Origin: Gammaproteobacteria bacterium | Lineage (GTDB): Bacteria > Pseudomonadota > Gammaproteobacteria > Steroidobacterales > Steroidobacteraceae | NCBI GenBank assembly: GCA_021323735.1 | Contig: JAJPKM010000023.1 | Coordinates: 1 to 64,000 of the forward strand | DNA length: 64,000 nt | Reading direction: 5' to 3' | Shown: piece after piece, positions 29,860 to 40,043 of the stretch | Position numbering within the stretch: position 1 is the first letter of the stretch | Layout: every line of letters begins with the position of its first letter | Position numbers and translations under genes: made by a program | The notes under the pieces: generated by a model | The model's database searches: none | Told to the model about the DNA's origin: nothing | The model's input: the letters and a program-made list of their open reading frames with translations, nothing else

Positions 29860-30627
29860 TTATTTCCTGGGCTTACGAAACTTTAATATGAACTGGTCGG
29901 TCTTTCCGCGGATTGCCGGGTCGAACACCTTGGCGGTGCGCGCATCGGCCGAATTCGCCAGGGTATCGCTGCTGCCGACGAACTCAAATCCGGCCGCCGT
30001 CACTTCCTGCTTGACGAACTCGGCATCGATCCTGTGCAAAGTCTTGGTATCGCGCACACCCGATCCGCCCTCCGCCGAGTGGTCGAGCACCGCGTACAAG
30101 CCGCCCGGCTTCAACGCATTGAAGACGGTTTTATTGAAGGCAATCACATCCACCGGAAAGTTGTGCAAATCGTGATAGTTCTGGGCCGTGAATATCAAAT
30201 CCACCGGTTCCGGCGGGGCGAGAGTGCCCACGGGCGCCACCACGACTCTCACATTGGAGTAATTCGGATCGGCGGCGATTGCCTTTGCCTTGGCGGCGAG
30301 ATCCGGCATGTCGGCGGGCGCATCGGCCGGGCGCTCCGGCGCCAACGCAAAGACATGGCCCTTGGCGCCAACCGCCTTGCTGAACAACCGGGTGAAGTAG
30401 CCGCCTCCGGGAATCAGTTCGCCGACTTTCTCGCCCGGCTTCACGCCGAGGAATGCCAGGGTCTCCGCGGGCTTGCGGTTCGCATCACGCTGTTTATCGG
30501 CATCGGGCCGGTTGCCGTCGGCGACTGCGGCGGTGATGTTGGCGGGTATGCTTGCCGCTTGGATCGAAGTCGCGGACAGCGACAGCGCCATCAGCGACGC
30601 TGCCAAGACGAGTGGGTAGCGCATCAT
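29860..30627 (-). CDS. Exported class I methyltransferase-like protein
   Basis: A 255-residue protein with a signal peptide (YPLVLAASLMALSLSATSIQA) and a Rossmann methyltransferase core (VGELIPGGGYFTRLFSKAVG as a motif I variant, then DLIFTAQNYHDLHNF and ALKPGGLYAVLDHSA). Related sequences are annotated as predicted methyltransferases, yet the signal peptide puts it in the periplasm where SAM is not expected, so catalysis is doubtful. ATG 30627 has GGAG seven bases upstream. Divergent from sdaA with a 96-base gap. Confidence 0.82.
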   Translation of the reverse strand: MMRYPLVLAASLMALSLSATSIQAASIPANITAAVADGNRPDADKQRDANRKPAETLAFLGVKPGEKVGELIPGGGYFTRLFSKAVGAKGHVFALAPERPADAPADMPDLAAKAKAIAADPNYSNVRVVVAPVGTLAPPEPVDLIFTAQNYHDLHNFPVDVIAFNKTVFNALKPGGLYAVLDHSAEGGSGVRDTKTLHRIDAEFVKQEVTAAGFEFVGSSDTLANSADARTAKVFDPAIRGKTDQFILKFRKPRK

Positions 30628-30723
30628 GGGAAAACTCCGTTGAATTGTCGGCCAGCGAAACAATATTTTCTGCGCGTAGTTTAGCATTTTAGCGCCTTGC
30701 GATGCGGCGGCGTATCATGGCGC

Positions 30724-32088
30724 ATGAGTTTAAGTGTCTTCGATATCTTCAAGATCGGCATCGGTCCCTCCAGCTCGCACACCATGGGGCCGATGAACGC
30801 GGCGCGCGGCTTTGTCGAACTGCTCGCGACGCGCGGCATCCTCGAGAAAACGGCGCAGGTCTCAGCCCAACTGTACGGATCTCTCGCGCTCACCGGACGC
30901 GGCCACTGCACCGATCGTGCAATCCTACTGGGCCTTGAAGGCATGAGCCCCGACACCATCGATTCCACGGCGGTCGAGTCAACGCTGCTGCGCATCCGCA
31001 CGGCCAGGCGGCTGCGCCTGCCGGGGGGGCATGAGATCGATTTCGACGAGCCTCTGAATCTTCTCTTCCACACCGATCAGGTGCTGCCTGGCCATTCCAA
31101 CGGCATGCGCTTTACCGCGCATGACGCCGCACGTGAAGTTCTGGCGCGCGAGGAGTACTACAGTATCGGCGGCGGCTTCGTGGTTCGCGCCGGCGCCGAG
31201 GTGGATACCGGCGCGGCACGCCTCGAACCGCCCTACGAGTTCGGTTCCGGCGAACAGTTGCTCGCGCACGGCAAGGAGCATGGATTGGAGATCCACGAGC
31301 TGATGCTGGCGCGCGAACGAACCTGGCGCAGCGAAGCGCAGGTGCAGGCGGGACTGTCCCGCATCTGGCAGGTGATGCAGGACTGTGTGCGCCGCGGTTT
31401 CAACGCTCAAGGCCTGCTGCCCGGGGTACTGGGCGTGCGGCGCAGGGCACCGAAACTGTATCGGCAGCTGATGAGCGGCGATCCCTTGAGCCCCATGCAT
31501 GCCTTGGACTGGGTCAATGCCTACGCGCTGGCCGTGAACGAGGAAAACGCCGCCGGGGGCCAGGTGGTGACCGCTCCCACCAACGGCGCGGCCGGCATCG
31601 TCCCGGCCGTCCTGCACTACTACCGGCGTTTCGAGGCCGGCGCCGACGACGGCGGCGTCGCGCGATTTTTGCTCACCGCGGCCGCCGTCGGCATGCTGTA
31701 CAAGCAAAACGCGTCCATTTCGGGGGCGGAGATGGGCTGCCAGGGCGAGGTGGGCGTTGCCTGTTCCATGGCGGCGGCCGGCCTGGTCTCGGCGCTTCAC
31801 GGCAGCAATGAGCAGATCGAGAACGCGGCGGAAATCGGCATGGAACACAATCTAGGCCTGACCTGCGACCCGGTCGCGGGCCTGGTGCAGATTCCCTGCA
31901 TCGAGCGCAATGCCATGGGATCGGTCAAGGCCATCAATGCGGCGCGCCTCGCGCTGCGCGGCGACGGCTCGCACAAAGTGTCGCTCGATCAAGTCATCAA
32001 CACCATGCGCCAGACCGGCCTGGACATGTCGACCATCTACAAGGAAACCTCACAAGGCGGCCTCGCCGTCAACGTGCCCGAGTGCTAG
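30724..32088 (+). CDS. sdaA: L-serine ammonia-lyase, iron-sulfur type
   Basis: Deaminates L-serine to pyruvate with a [4Fe-4S] cluster. A 454-residue one-chain enzyme: beta domain opening [20 protein letters not shown], alpha domain with [17 protein letters not shown]. Likely cluster ligands are Cys in [25 protein letters not shown] (two Cys), and the family's HEQ/HNLG region EHNLG. The ATG at 30724 matches the family N-terminus; no strong ribosome site is seen. It converges on ppc, and both act around pyruvate and oxaloacetate. Confidence 0.93.
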   Translation: MSLSVFDIFKIGIGPSSSHTMGPMNAARGFVELLATRGILEKTAQVSAQLYGSLALTGRGHCTDRAILLGLEGMSPDTIDSTAVESTLLRIRTARRLRLPGGHEIDFDEPLNLLFHTDQVLPGHSNGMRFTAHDAAREVLAREEYYSIGGGFVVRAGAEVDTGAARLEPPYEFGSGEQLLAHGKEHGLEIHELMLARERTWRSEAQVQAGLSRIWQVMQDCVRRGFNAQGLLPGVLGVRRRAPKLYRQLMSGDPLSPMHALDWVNAYALAVNEENAAGGQVVTAPTNGAAGIVPAVLHYYRRFEAGADDGGVARFLLTAAAVGMLYKQNASISGAEMGCQGEVGVACSMAAAGLVSALHGSNEQIENAAEIGMEHNLGLTCDPVAGLVQIPCIERNAMGSVKAINAARLALRGDGSHKVSLDQVINTMRQTGLDMSTIYKETSQGGLAVNVPEC

Positions 32089-32125
32089 CCTGAACATTCA
32101 TGAACGATCGGTGTATTCATATGAA

Positions 32126-32229
32126 GGTCCGGATTGGGTAGGTATTTTCCGGACCGCCGTGAATCCATCCATGGAGGCTGCGGGAAAAACGTCCTGTTTT
32201 TCACGCTCCGTAAAATACCTACCCAATCC
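32126..32229. repeat. Long inverted repeat with competing hairpins between sdaA and ppc
   Basis: A perfect 18-base inverted repeat (32131-32148 and 32212-32229, GGATTGGGTAGGTATTTT and its complement) encloses 63 bases. Its left arm is itself flanked by a 7-base inverted repeat, GGTCCGG (32126-32132) and CCGGACC (32149-32155). Inside the loop is GAAAAAC-GTCCT-GTTTTTC. It sits between two convergent genes. It may be a bidirectional terminator or a small REP/MITE-like element; neither end shows an obvious target-site duplication. Confidence 0.7.
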
Positions 32230-32294
32230 TGCCCTGCCCCTTTCGAGCTTTTCTGGTGCCCCTGATCATGCTCAGGTTAGGAGCCTCCCCGGCT

Positions 32295-35015
32295 CTAGCC
32301 CGTTGCCTGTAGTCCCTGCGCGATGCCGCTGATGGTGGCGCGCAACGCGGCGAACAAGGCTTCGTCCCGGCGCTGCGTCGCGCGCCAGCGCCGCAGGAGA
32401 TCGACCTGCATCAGATGCATGGGATCGACATAGGGGTTGCGCAGCATGATGGACCGCTGCAGCGTCGAATCGCTGTCGAGCAGATTCACCGAACCGCGCA
32501 GCTGCAGTACATGCCGCACCGTCAATGCATATTCCTTCGCGATCGGCTCGGCAAACACCCGCAGCTTCTCACCCGCCAGAGCATCGTAGTGGCCGGCGAT
32601 ACCTAAATCGGTTCGCCCCAGCATGGTCTCGACATCGTCGAGCAAGTGTCCGAAAAATGGCCAGTGCGCCGTCATGCCGGCAATGACTTCCTCGCCGTGC
32701 TGTTGCAGCGCCGCGCTAAGCCCGCTGCCGAAACCGAACCATCCCGGCAGCATGTGCCGGCTTTGCGTCCAGGCGAAAACCCAAGGAATCGCGCGCAGGG
32801 CTTGCACGCCCCCGCCATTTAGCCGCACCGCGGGACGCGATGCGATGTGCATGCGCTCGATGACGTCGAGCGGCGTTGCCGCGCGGAAATATTCGAAAAA
32901 TTCCTGACTGCCGAAAACCAGTTCGCGATATGCCTCGAGGCTTTGCGCAGCGATGGTGCGCATGGCCGCGATATGTTCCGCGGCAACCGGCGGCAGTGTC
33001 TCGGCCTGAGCCGTCGCCAAGGCCACGGAGGCGAATGTCCTCTCGAGGGTGCGCATCGCAATGGGACGCAAACCATAGCTGTGACTGACGACTTCACCCT
33101 GCTCGGTCAAGCGCAATACGCCGTGCATGGCGCCGCCGGGCAGTGACTCGACCAGGTGCTCGGTGCGCCCGCCGCCGCGCGCCGGCGTGCCGCCGCGGCC
33201 GTGCAATATCGACAAGTTGATGCCCGCGGTACGCGCCGCATCCAAGAGTTGTACTTGCGCTACTTGCAGCGCCCAGCGCGATGCCGCGATCCCGCCCTGC
33301 TTGTTCGGATCGGAATAGCCGATCACGACCATTTGGCGATGGGCACGCGAGGCGAGGTGGCGACCGTAGGCAGGTTCGGCGTGCAGGGCGCCCAACACGT
33401 CGCCCGCTTCCTGCAAGGCATCGATGGACTCGAGCAGCGGCGCCACATCGAGCGGGCACTCGCCGGTGCGCTTGTCGGTAATATCGGCCCACCTTGCCAG
33501 CAGCAGCACCCCGAGAATGTCCTCCGGACCCCGAGCTCCGCTCACGATGTATTCGCCGATGGCCCGGGTGCCGAATTTATGCCGCGCGAGGGCGATGGCT
33601 TGGAATACCCACAAAGTGCGCCTTCCAACGGCATCGAGAGGCGCGGCAGGCCCCTGATCGCGGCCCAGCAATTCGCGCAGTTCGCGCAGCCGTTCCTCGG
33701 CCGGCAGCTCCGGCCAGGTGGGGCGATCGAGGCCTTGCGCAATGACTTGGTCATGAATCCGCGCGTGCTGAATGATATCCAGCGTCGCCAGATGAAATCC
33801 GAAGGTACGCACCCGGCGCAACAGCCGCCGCACCAGAAAGTATCCGGCGTGGCGTCCGCGATTGGCAAGCAGACTGTCGGCCGCTACACCTATGTCGGAC
33901 AGCAGCTCATCGGGACTCAGGTAGGCGTTCGGCCGGCCCTCATAGCTCGCCTGCAGGCGTTCACCGACCTGGCCGAAGAAAATCCGGTACGGCATGCGGT
34001 CGTGGCGCGCGGGAGCCAGCGCCTTTGCGCCCGGCAGGAGCGTGGTGTAAGCCTCGATGCGCGCGGCCAGTGCGGCGCTTACCTTGACGCGATTGGCGCT
34101 CTGGCTCAAGGACTCCGCGAGCTGCTGACACTCGCTGAAGTACGTGGACACGATCAGCTGTTGATGCCGCTGCAGGGTCTCGCGGATGGTCTTGCCGTGC
34201 ACGTCGGAATTACCGTCCATATCGCCGCCCACCCAGGAACCGAAGCGCAGGATGTTCGGTACATCGAGGGATTCCACCGGCACCGAGTAGGCGCTCGCCA
34301 GCGCCGCTTCGATTTCCTCGTAGAACAGCGGTACGACGCGGTAGAGGATGTCGATGAGGTAGAAAAGCACATGCTCGCGCTCATCGACCACCGTCAGGCG
34401 CTCGCGCGGATGCTCTTCGGTCTGCCAGATGCTGCTGATCTGCAGGCGCACCCGCGCCCACAGCATGTCCAGCTCCGCTCGGTTGGAGGCTGGATTGTTC
34501 CGCTCCAGCAGGTCGTGCGCCATGTCCTGCTGCTTGCGCAGGATGGTGCGCCGGGTGGATTCCGTCGGGTGCGCGGTGAATACCGGCTCGAGGCTCATGC
34601 CGCCGATGAGCTGCAAGGCCGCCTCGAGCGTGACGCCGGAGCGCTGCAGCCGGCCTATGCAATCGGCGATACCACCCGGTTGCGAGCCGGCGGTATCGCT
34701 CAAGTATTCGCGGCGCCGGCGCACACGGTGCGCCTTTTCCGCGGTGTTCACCGCCGTGAACCACATCGAGAATGCGCGGGTCAGCTCCGTCGCGTCCGCG
34801 GGTGTGCGGCCTTCCGTGCGAGCCTGCAATTCGGCGGCGCCCGCCGAATCGCCCTCACGGCGGCGAATCGCCGCGAGCCGGTCGCCTTCCACTTTATCGA
34901 AGAACTCTTCGCCTCCCTGATCGCGCAGCGTCTCGCCGATCAGCCCGCCGAGCGCGCGCACATCCTCGCGTAAGGCGGCATCCTTGACCGGAAATTGAAT
35001 GCTTTGGCGGTACAT
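32295..35015 (-). CDS. ppc: Phosphoenolpyruvate carboxylase
   Basis: Carboxylates phosphoenolpyruvate to oxaloacetate (anaplerosis). A complete 906-residue protein. The catalytic His is in [13 protein letters not shown], the second active-site segment is [20 protein letters not shown], and the glycine-rich loop [17 protein letters not shown] follows. The C-terminus ends QATG, close to the conserved NTG end. The ATG at 35015 is only 36 bases from the start of the divergent CPA2-type transporter gene. Cytoplasmic, homotetrameric in known members. Confidence 0.95.
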   Translation of the reverse strand: MYRQSIQFPVKDAALREDVRALGGLIGETLRDQGGEEFFDKVEGDRLAAIRRREGDSAGAAELQARTEGRTPADATELTRAFSMWFTAVNTAEKAHRVRRRREYLSDTAGSQPGGIADCIGRLQRSGVTLEAALQLIGGMSLEPVFTAHPTESTRRTILRKQQDMAHDLLERNNPASNRAELDMLWARVRLQISSIWQTEEHPRERLTVVDEREHVLFYLIDILYRVVPLFYEEIEAALASAYSVPVESLDVPNILRFGSWVGGDMDGNSDVHGKTIRETLQRHQQLIVSTYFSECQQLAESLSQSANRVKVSAALAARIEAYTTLLPGAKALAPARHDRMPYRIFFGQVGERLQASYEGRPNAYLSPDELLSDIGVAADSLLANRGRHAGYFLVRRLLRRVRTFGFHLATLDIIQHARIHDQVIAQGLDRPTWPELPAEERLRELRELLGRDQGPAAPLDAVGRRTLWVFQAIALARHKFGTRAIGEYIVSGARGPEDILGVLLLARWADITDKRTGECPLDVAPLLESIDALQEAGDVLGALHAEPAYGRHLASRAHRQMVVIGYSDPNKQGGIAASRWALQVAQVQLLDAARTAGINLSILHGRGGTPARGGGRTEHLVESLPGGAMHGVLRLTEQGEVVSHSYGLRPIAMRTLERTFASVALATAQAETLPPVAAEHIAAMRTIAAQSLEAYRELVFGSQEFFEYFRAATPLDVIERMHIASRPAVRLNGGGVQALRAIPWVFAWTQSRHMLPGWFGFGSGLSAALQQHGEEVIAGMTAHWPFFGHLLDDVETMLGRTDLGIAGHYDALAGEKLRVFAEPIAKEYALTVRHVLQLRGSVNLLDSDSTLQRSIMLRNPYVDPMHLMQVDLLRRWRATQRRDEALFAALRATISGIAQGLQATG

Positions 35016-35051
35016 TTGTTAGGCTCTCGAGGCAGACCACGGAGAAATATT

Positions 35052-36862
35052 ATGAGCTTGTTGGCGCAGATCGCTATATTTCTCGCTTCCGCCGTCATCG
35101 CAATCCCGATTTTCCGCCGTTTCAAGCTCGGATCTGTCTTGGGCTACCTGACGGCCGGGATCATCATAGGCCCGGCCAGCCTCGGGCTGATCAGCTCGGT
35201 CGATACGACGGTGAACATCGCGCAGTTCGGTATCGTGCTTCTCATGTTCGTGATCGGGCTCGAATTGCAGCCCTCCCGGCTATGGGTGCTGCGGCGGTCG
35301 ATACTGGGCTTGGGCGCAGCGCAAGTCCTCGTCACCACCCTGATCCTGGGAGGCGCCGCCTATTTCATCTTCCGGCAGACCTGGCAGTCCGCCCTCACCA
35401 TCGGGTTCGGCCTGTCCATGTCATCCACCGCCCTCGCGCTGCAGTTGCTCGCCGAACGCGGTCAGCTCAACTCTCACTTTGGCCGCTCGGCCTTCAGCAT
35501 TCTCTTGTTCCAGGACGTCTCGGTCATGCCGGCACTGGCACTGCTGCCGCTGCTCGGCGTCGTCCCCGCCAACAGCACCGGCCCTGGCGGCTGGCTGGTG
35601 CTCAAGCTCGTGGGCGTTCTGGTCGCCGTCATCATCGGCGGCCGCTACGTGCTTCGACCGATGCTACGCATCATTGCCGCGGCGCGGGTGGCGGAGGCCT
35701 TTACCGCCGCGGGCCTGTTGATCGTCCTGGGGACTGCGCTGCTCGTGAGCCAGGTCGGCCTATCGCTGTCGCTGGGCGCCTTCCTGGCGGGGGTGCTGCT
35801 TGCCACAGCGAATTTCGCCACGAACTCGAGGCCGATATCGAACCCTTCAAGGGTTTGCTCTTGGGACTGTTCTTCATCGGCGTCGGGATGTCGGCTAATT
35901 TGAGCTTGGTCCGGGAAAAGCCCTTCCTCATTCTCGGCCTGACGGCAGGTTTCATGGCGCTGAAGATCGGCATTCTCTGGGCCATCGGACGCCTATCCGG
36001 GCTGTCGCCCGGGGCCGGGCGCGGCCTTGCCTTAAGCCTACCGTCCGGCGGCGAATTCGCGTTCGTTCTCTTCGGGCTGGCCGCAGGTCTAGGAATCGTG
36101 GATCGCGAAATTGCCGATCTGCTGGTGCTGGTCGTGACCGCCTCCATGATCGTAAGCCCCATGCTGCTGGCGCTGTTCGACGTCGGCTTCAAGGCAAGCG
36201 AATCGGACGGACGGCCGTTCGACAAGCCGGCCGAGCTCTACCCCAAGGTCATCATCGCGGGATTCGGGCGGTTCGGCCAGATCGTCGGACGCATTCTGCT
36301 GGCGAAGAAAATCGCTTTCACCGCCCTCGAAGCCAATCAGACCCAGGTGGATTTTCTGCGGCAGTTCGGCAACCAAGTCTACTACGGGGACGCATCGCGG
36401 CTGGAGCTGCTGCGTGCGGCCCATGCCGAAAACGCCGAGATTTTCGTGCTCGCCATCGATGACGTCGACGCCTCGGTGAGAACCGCTGAGTTGATCCGCA
36501 AGCATTTTCCGCATCTGAAAATCTTCGCGCGCGCCCGTAACCGTCAGCATGCGTTTCGCCTCATGGATCTGGCCGTGCGCTACAACATTCGCGAGACTCT
36601 CGCGTCGAGCCTGGAAATGTCGGTGCAGGTGCTCGAGGCGTTGGGGTTGTCGAAATCCAAGGCTGTGGAAACCGTGCACCGGTTCCGCCTGCACGATGAA
36701 GCCACCATGGCCGCACAGCTGGCGGTCAAGGACGATGCGAAGAAATTCCTGGCCACCACGCGCGAATCCGCCGAGCAGCTGCGGCATCTGTTCGAGACCG
36801 ATACCGCGCAGTCCGAGCCGCGCGCGGCACAGCAACCGCAGGCCGCAAGCTCGAATGCCTGA
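35052..36862 (+). pseudogene. CPA2-family cation:proton antiporter (KefB/YbaL-like) with a -1 frameshift
   Basis: The first frame encodes a dozen membrane helices of a Kef-type antiporter (LGYLTAGIIIGPASLG, MFVIGLELQPSRLW). At about 35804 the reading frame breaks: after GVLLA it runs into a short missense tail to 35903. The next frame resumes with FRHELEADIEPFKGLLLGLF, the last helices and a complete TrkA-N domain (KVIIAGFGRFGQIVGRILL, VYYGDASRLELLRAA). One missing G in GCC-ACAGC, where relatives read Asp-Ser-Glu, repairs it. ATG 35052 has GGAG seven bases upstream. About 600 residues if repaired. Real decay and sequencing error cannot be separated. Confidence 0.85.
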
Positions 36863-36954
36863 GCCTGGCCGGCCGCTCACGGAATAGCTCTGAAGAAGGC
36901 CTGATGGGACGGGGATCGTGCATGCCTCATTGCACGAACCGAACGCTCGCGCGG

Positions 36955-37305
36955 CTAGTGCGGGTTCAGCAGCACCGTGGTGTCGAAGCTCTCGAAACTC
37001 GTCAGCACGCGCCGATAGGCATTGTGCATGATGCGCTGCGCGGTCTTGTCGGCGCGCGCGCCCAGCAACATGCGGATCATCACGTCGTCCTGCGGGCGCG
37101 CCATATCCTCGCCCAGCAGCTGGTACGTAAAGCGTGCCAGGCGCTGACTCATCTCATTCGCAAATTTGAACCGCGCAGCATCGCCGCCGTCGCCGCTGCC
37201 GACCTTCGCCTCTTCGGCGACTTCGCAAATCAAGCGCGTGATGAAGCGTGCCTTGTCGACCAGGCCTAAGTCGCTGAAGAACTCAATTTCGGATTGTATG
37301 TTCAT
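36955..37305 (-). CDS. Hypothetical protein (116 aa), last gene of the envelope operon
   Basis: A 116-residue, mostly helical cytoplasmic protein (MNIQSEIEFFSDLGLVDKAR, later DVMIRMLLGARADKTAQRIM) with no recognised domain. It begins inside the stop of the TonB/AgmX-like gene (ATGA overlap, 37302-37305), so it is translated from the same mRNA. Its place at the end of an ExbB/ExbD/TonB/TPR operon suggests a regulatory or assembly role, but nothing in its sequence shows one. Confidence 0.75.
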   Translation of the reverse strand: MNIQSEIEFFSDLGLVDKARFITRLICEVAEEAKVGSGDGGDAARFKFANEMSQRLARFTYQLLGEDMARPQDDVMIRMLLGARADKTAQRIMHNAYRRVLTSFESFDTTVLLNPH

Positions 37306-38237
37306 CCTGCTGGGAAAAAGTCTATGGGTTTGGTGGCAGTCAAGGCTGCCACATCCTTCGCCTCGAACTTGAAGAGGCGGATTCGTGCCACGAGCTTGTC
37401 CTCGAACGCCTGATCGTGCAGCTCCGTGGAAAGGACGCGCGCCGCGGTGATGTCGCCGGAAGGCGCTATCGTCAACTCGATGACCACTTTGCCCTGCAGC
37501 GCCGGGTTGTCGCGCAACGCACGCGCATACAGCGCATCGATCGCGCCTTTGTTCCTGGTGAACACCAACGCGATTTCGTCGGCGCTGCGCGACGCCTTGC
37601 CGCTGCCGCCGGCACGCGTGGCCGCTTGGCCTGAGGCGCCGAGATTAGGATCCTTCACCTGCGTGGTATAGATACCGCGCAATGAACCGGAACCGGAGGC
37701 GAGCCCGCTGCTGGTCGGCGCGCTGATGCCGCCGCTGGTACCACCGGCCTTGGAGCTGATGATGTTGCGCGTCACCTGGCTGACATCACCGGGATCGGTA
37801 GTCTTCTGCTGATTCTTCTGAAATTTATCCAGATCGATCTGATCGCGCAACGCGGCCAGATCGTCGAGGTTCGCGAGCAAACCACTCTTGGACGCTTTCA
37901 CGCGCGGATCCACCGGCTGCGGAGGCGTCGGCACCTTGGCGACCTCCTTCTCGACCGGCTTCTCCGGTTTCGGCGGCGGTGGCGGGGGCGGTGGCGGCGG
38001 CGGTTCCATCACCAACTGCACCACGCGCTCCGGAAGCGAATCGGTGTTGGTGACCCGCTCGGTGCGCGGCAGGAAGGGCATGATCAGCGCCGCGATGCTG
38101 AACACGATCGCCAGGTTGCGCAATATGGCGCGGAAGCGGCGCTCGGTCTCCTCGGACGGCGCCCAGGGCAGGTCATAGCGCCGGTAGTACGGGACGAGAC
38201 CGGTCGGAACGCGAGCGGCAGGATTTACGGCAGCCAT
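37302..38237 (-). CDS. TonB-like energy transducer, AgmX/PglI C-terminal type
   Basis: A 311-residue protein with a cytoplasmic N-terminus of about 40 residues, one membrane helix (NLAIVFSIAALIMPFL), a Pro/Lys periplasmic rod (MEPPPPPPPPPPPKPEKPVE), a Gly/Ser linker, and a C-terminal domain (GAIDALYARALRDNPALQGK then VVIELTIAPSGDITAARVLS). The last domain is the AgmX/PglI relative of TonB found in Myxococcus gliding proteins GltG/GltJ. It begins one base after the second ExbD stop. It probably links the inner-membrane proton channel to periplasmic or outer-membrane TPR partners. Confidence 0.85.
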   Translation of the reverse strand: MAAVNPAARVPTGLVPYYRRYDLPWAPSEETERRFRAILRNLAIVFSIAALIMPFLPRTERVTNTDSLPERVVQLVMEPPPPPPPPPPPKPEKPVEKEVAKVPTPPQPVDPRVKASKSGLLANLDDLAALRDQIDLDKFQKNQQKTTDPGDVSQVTRNIISSKAGGTSGGISAPTSSGLASGSGSLRGIYTTQVKDPNLGASGQAATRAGGSGKASRSADEIALVFTRNKGAIDALYARALRDNPALQGKVVIELTIAPSGDITAARVLSTELHDQAFEDKLVARIRLFKFEAKDVAALTATKPIDFFPAG

Positions 38238-38732
38238 TTAAGTCGCCGCCCTTTCACGTTCGACCACGGCGAATGACACCTTGCCATACTCGGCTTCGCT
38301 GCAGGTCAGCATGATCTTCTTCAGCACGCTGTAGGGCGTGCTCTTATCGCCCATGATGGTCACTTCACGCTTGGCGATGTCGGTTTGCTGGCCGCTGTGG
38401 ATGCTGCGGTCGTTTTGCGCCAGCAGCGCGGTTTTCAGCGGTGCGAAGAACGGGCCCTGATTGGCGATGACGTCCCGCACCGAACCGACCAGCACGCCGT
38501 CCACGAACAGCGAATCCTTGGTGATCATCACGACCACGGCAGCGCTCGGCTTGCGGTCGGAAATGGATTGCGGAATCGAGATGTTCTTCGTATTGGGCAG
38601 AATATCCACGTCGGCCGTGTGCGCCAGCAGGAACACGACCAGAATCGTCATCATGTCGATGAACGGGACCAGCGCGAAGTGGCTGCCGCCGTGACGGCGT
38701 TGGCGGTGGCGTTTGATGCGATAAGAGGTCAT
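38238..38732 (-). CDS. ExbD/TolR family protein 2
   Basis: A 164-residue proton-channel accessory subunit. A basic N-terminus (SYRIKRHRQRRHGG) is followed by the single helix FALVPFIDMMTILVVFLLAHTA containing the conserved Asp, then a periplasmic domain. Its ATG overlaps the stop of the preceding ExbD gene (ATGA) and its stop touches the TonB-like start. A second, distinct ExbD next to one ExbB is the arrangement seen in AglR-AglQ-AglS style motors; in simple TonB systems there is one. Confidence 0.88.
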   Translation of the reverse strand: MTSYRIKRHRQRRHGGSHFALVPFIDMMTILVVFLLAHTADVDILPNTKNISIPQSISDRKPSAAVVVMITKDSLFVDGVLVGSVRDVIANQGPFFAPLKTALLAQNDRSIHSGQQTDIAKREVTIMGDKSTPYSVLKKIMLTCSEAEYGKVSFAVVERERAAT

Positions 38733-39235
38733 GTCGGCGCATCCGCAATGGCGATGTCGGGGAACAGCTCAGCCTTGGAGAACGGCGCGACGGGAAGTTG
38801 ATAGACGCGCACCGTGTCCATCACCTGCACCAGCGTGTCGTAAGACACCGCGGGCCCGGGCAGGATGGTCGCATCGGTCATCTGCGGGAACTGCGACTTC
38901 ACCTGGCGCATGAATTCCGACAGATGATCCAAGTCATAGCCGCCGGCCGTGTTGGCAATGACCTTCAGCGGACCGGAGTTGCGATCGTTGACGACGAGAT
39001 CGTCCGGACGAATGATCACCTCGAGCTTCAATCCCTTCGGCAAATCAACAGGAGCGGTGCTGGTGGCCGGGAGATTGAGCTGCAGGATGTTCGTCTTGGA
39101 AAAAACCGCCGTGAAGATCAAGAAGAACACCAGGATCACCATCATGTCGATCATCGGCACGATGTTGAGGTCATCGCGCCCCTGGTGATAGCGGGCGTGA
39201 TTGCGTCGGACGAGGCGCGCGGCTTTCGATTTCAT
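38729..39235 (-). CDS. ExbD/TolR family protein 1
   Basis: A 168-residue ExbD/TolR subunit: basic N-terminus, membrane helix LNIVPMIDMMVILVFFLIFTAVF with the conserved Asp, and a periplasmic domain (VDLPKGLKLEVIIRPDDLVV, VSYDTLVQVMDTVRVYQ). It starts 22 bases after the ExbB gene and overlaps ExbD2 by four bases. Little identity with ExbD2 beyond the helix suggests the two bind different sites of a heteromeric channel. Confidence 0.9.
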   Translation of the reverse strand: MKSKAARLVRRNHARYHQGRDDLNIVPMIDMMVILVFFLIFTAVFSKTNILQLNLPATSTAPVDLPKGLKLEVIIRPDDLVVNDRNSGPLKVIANTAGGYDLDHLSEFMRQVKSQFPQMTDATILPGPAVSYDTLVQVMDTVRVYQLPVAPFSKAELFPDIAIADAPT

Positions 39236-39257
39236 GTCGGGCGGACCTTCGATCTCG

Positions 39258-39971
39258 CTAGATGCTGCCGCGGGCGGCGGCCGTGGGCGATCGCACCGTG
39301 GGTGCGGGGGCCGCGGCCGTGGGTTCGTGAGCCTTGTCCGTTTGACGCTCGGTGATCGAGTTCAAGAACTTCACCGACGCGATCTCCAGGCTGTCGATGA
39401 GCGCAGTGGTCTTGGACTCGAGGAACATATGCGACAGCAGCAGCGTGATGGCGACGAACAATCCCGATGCCGTATTGTTCATAGCCACCGAGATGGCCGC
39501 GGCCAACAAGCTGGCCTTCTCCGCCGGATTGGCGGTTGCCACGGCGCTGAAGGCGCCGATCAGGCCGGTGATGGTACCCAGCAATCCGATCAACAGGCCG
39601 ACGTTGGCCAGCGACGACAGATAGTGGGTGCGCTTTTCGATGCGCGGGATCACTTCGAGCAGGCTCTCGTCCATGGCCTTCTCGATGTCATCGCGGCGCC
39701 GCGCGCTCGCCACTCGGGCCACGCCATAATTCAAGATGGTGGCGATCGAGGCCTTGGAGTTGTGGGTCAGCCCGACCACTTGCTTGAAGTTGCCGGCGCT
39801 CAATGCCGGTACCAGCGAATCCCAAAGACTGCGATTGCGAATGGTCTCGCGGGTCAGGTACACATATCGCTCGATGGCGATGGATACGCCGACCACGAAT
39901 ATCAAGGCCAAGGGATACAGGAATACCCCGCCGTCCTTGAAGAAATTGACTGCTGCATTCATGAAATTCAT
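39258..39971 (-). CDS. MotA/TolQ/ExbB proton channel family protein
   Basis: A 237-residue ExbB/TolQ subunit with three membrane helices: FLYPLALIFVVGVSIAIERYVYL near residue 18, then SLANVGLLIGLLGTITGLIGAF with the channel-lining Thr/Gly pattern, and NTASGLFVAITLLLSHMFLE. It forms the pentameric proton channel around ExbD helices. ATG 39971 has AGGAG seven bases upstream; a Met 11 codons earlier lacks this. Part of the ExbB-ExbD1-ExbD2-TonB set. Confidence 0.92.
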   Translation of the reverse strand: MNFMNAAVNFFKDGGVFLYPLALIFVVGVSIAIERYVYLTRETIRNRSLWDSLVPALSAGNFKQVVGLTHNSKASIATILNYGVARVASARRRDDIEKAMDESLLEVIPRIEKRTHYLSSLANVGLLIGLLGTITGLIGAFSAVATANPAEKASLLAAAISVAMNNTASGLFVAITLLLSHMFLESKTTALIDSLEIASVKFLNSITERQTDKAHEPTAAAPAPTVRSPTAAARGSI

Positions 39972-40043
39972 CTGCGCGCTCCTAAATAAAACTCGTCGTC
40001 CCAATATGTTGATTCAACCAGATTCCGTAAAATCGGCTATGAC

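Noticed and set aside
33156-34973. A 605-codon plus-strand frame opposite ppc
   Set aside because: Biased composition without motifs; the opposite frame is a complete PEP carboxylase.
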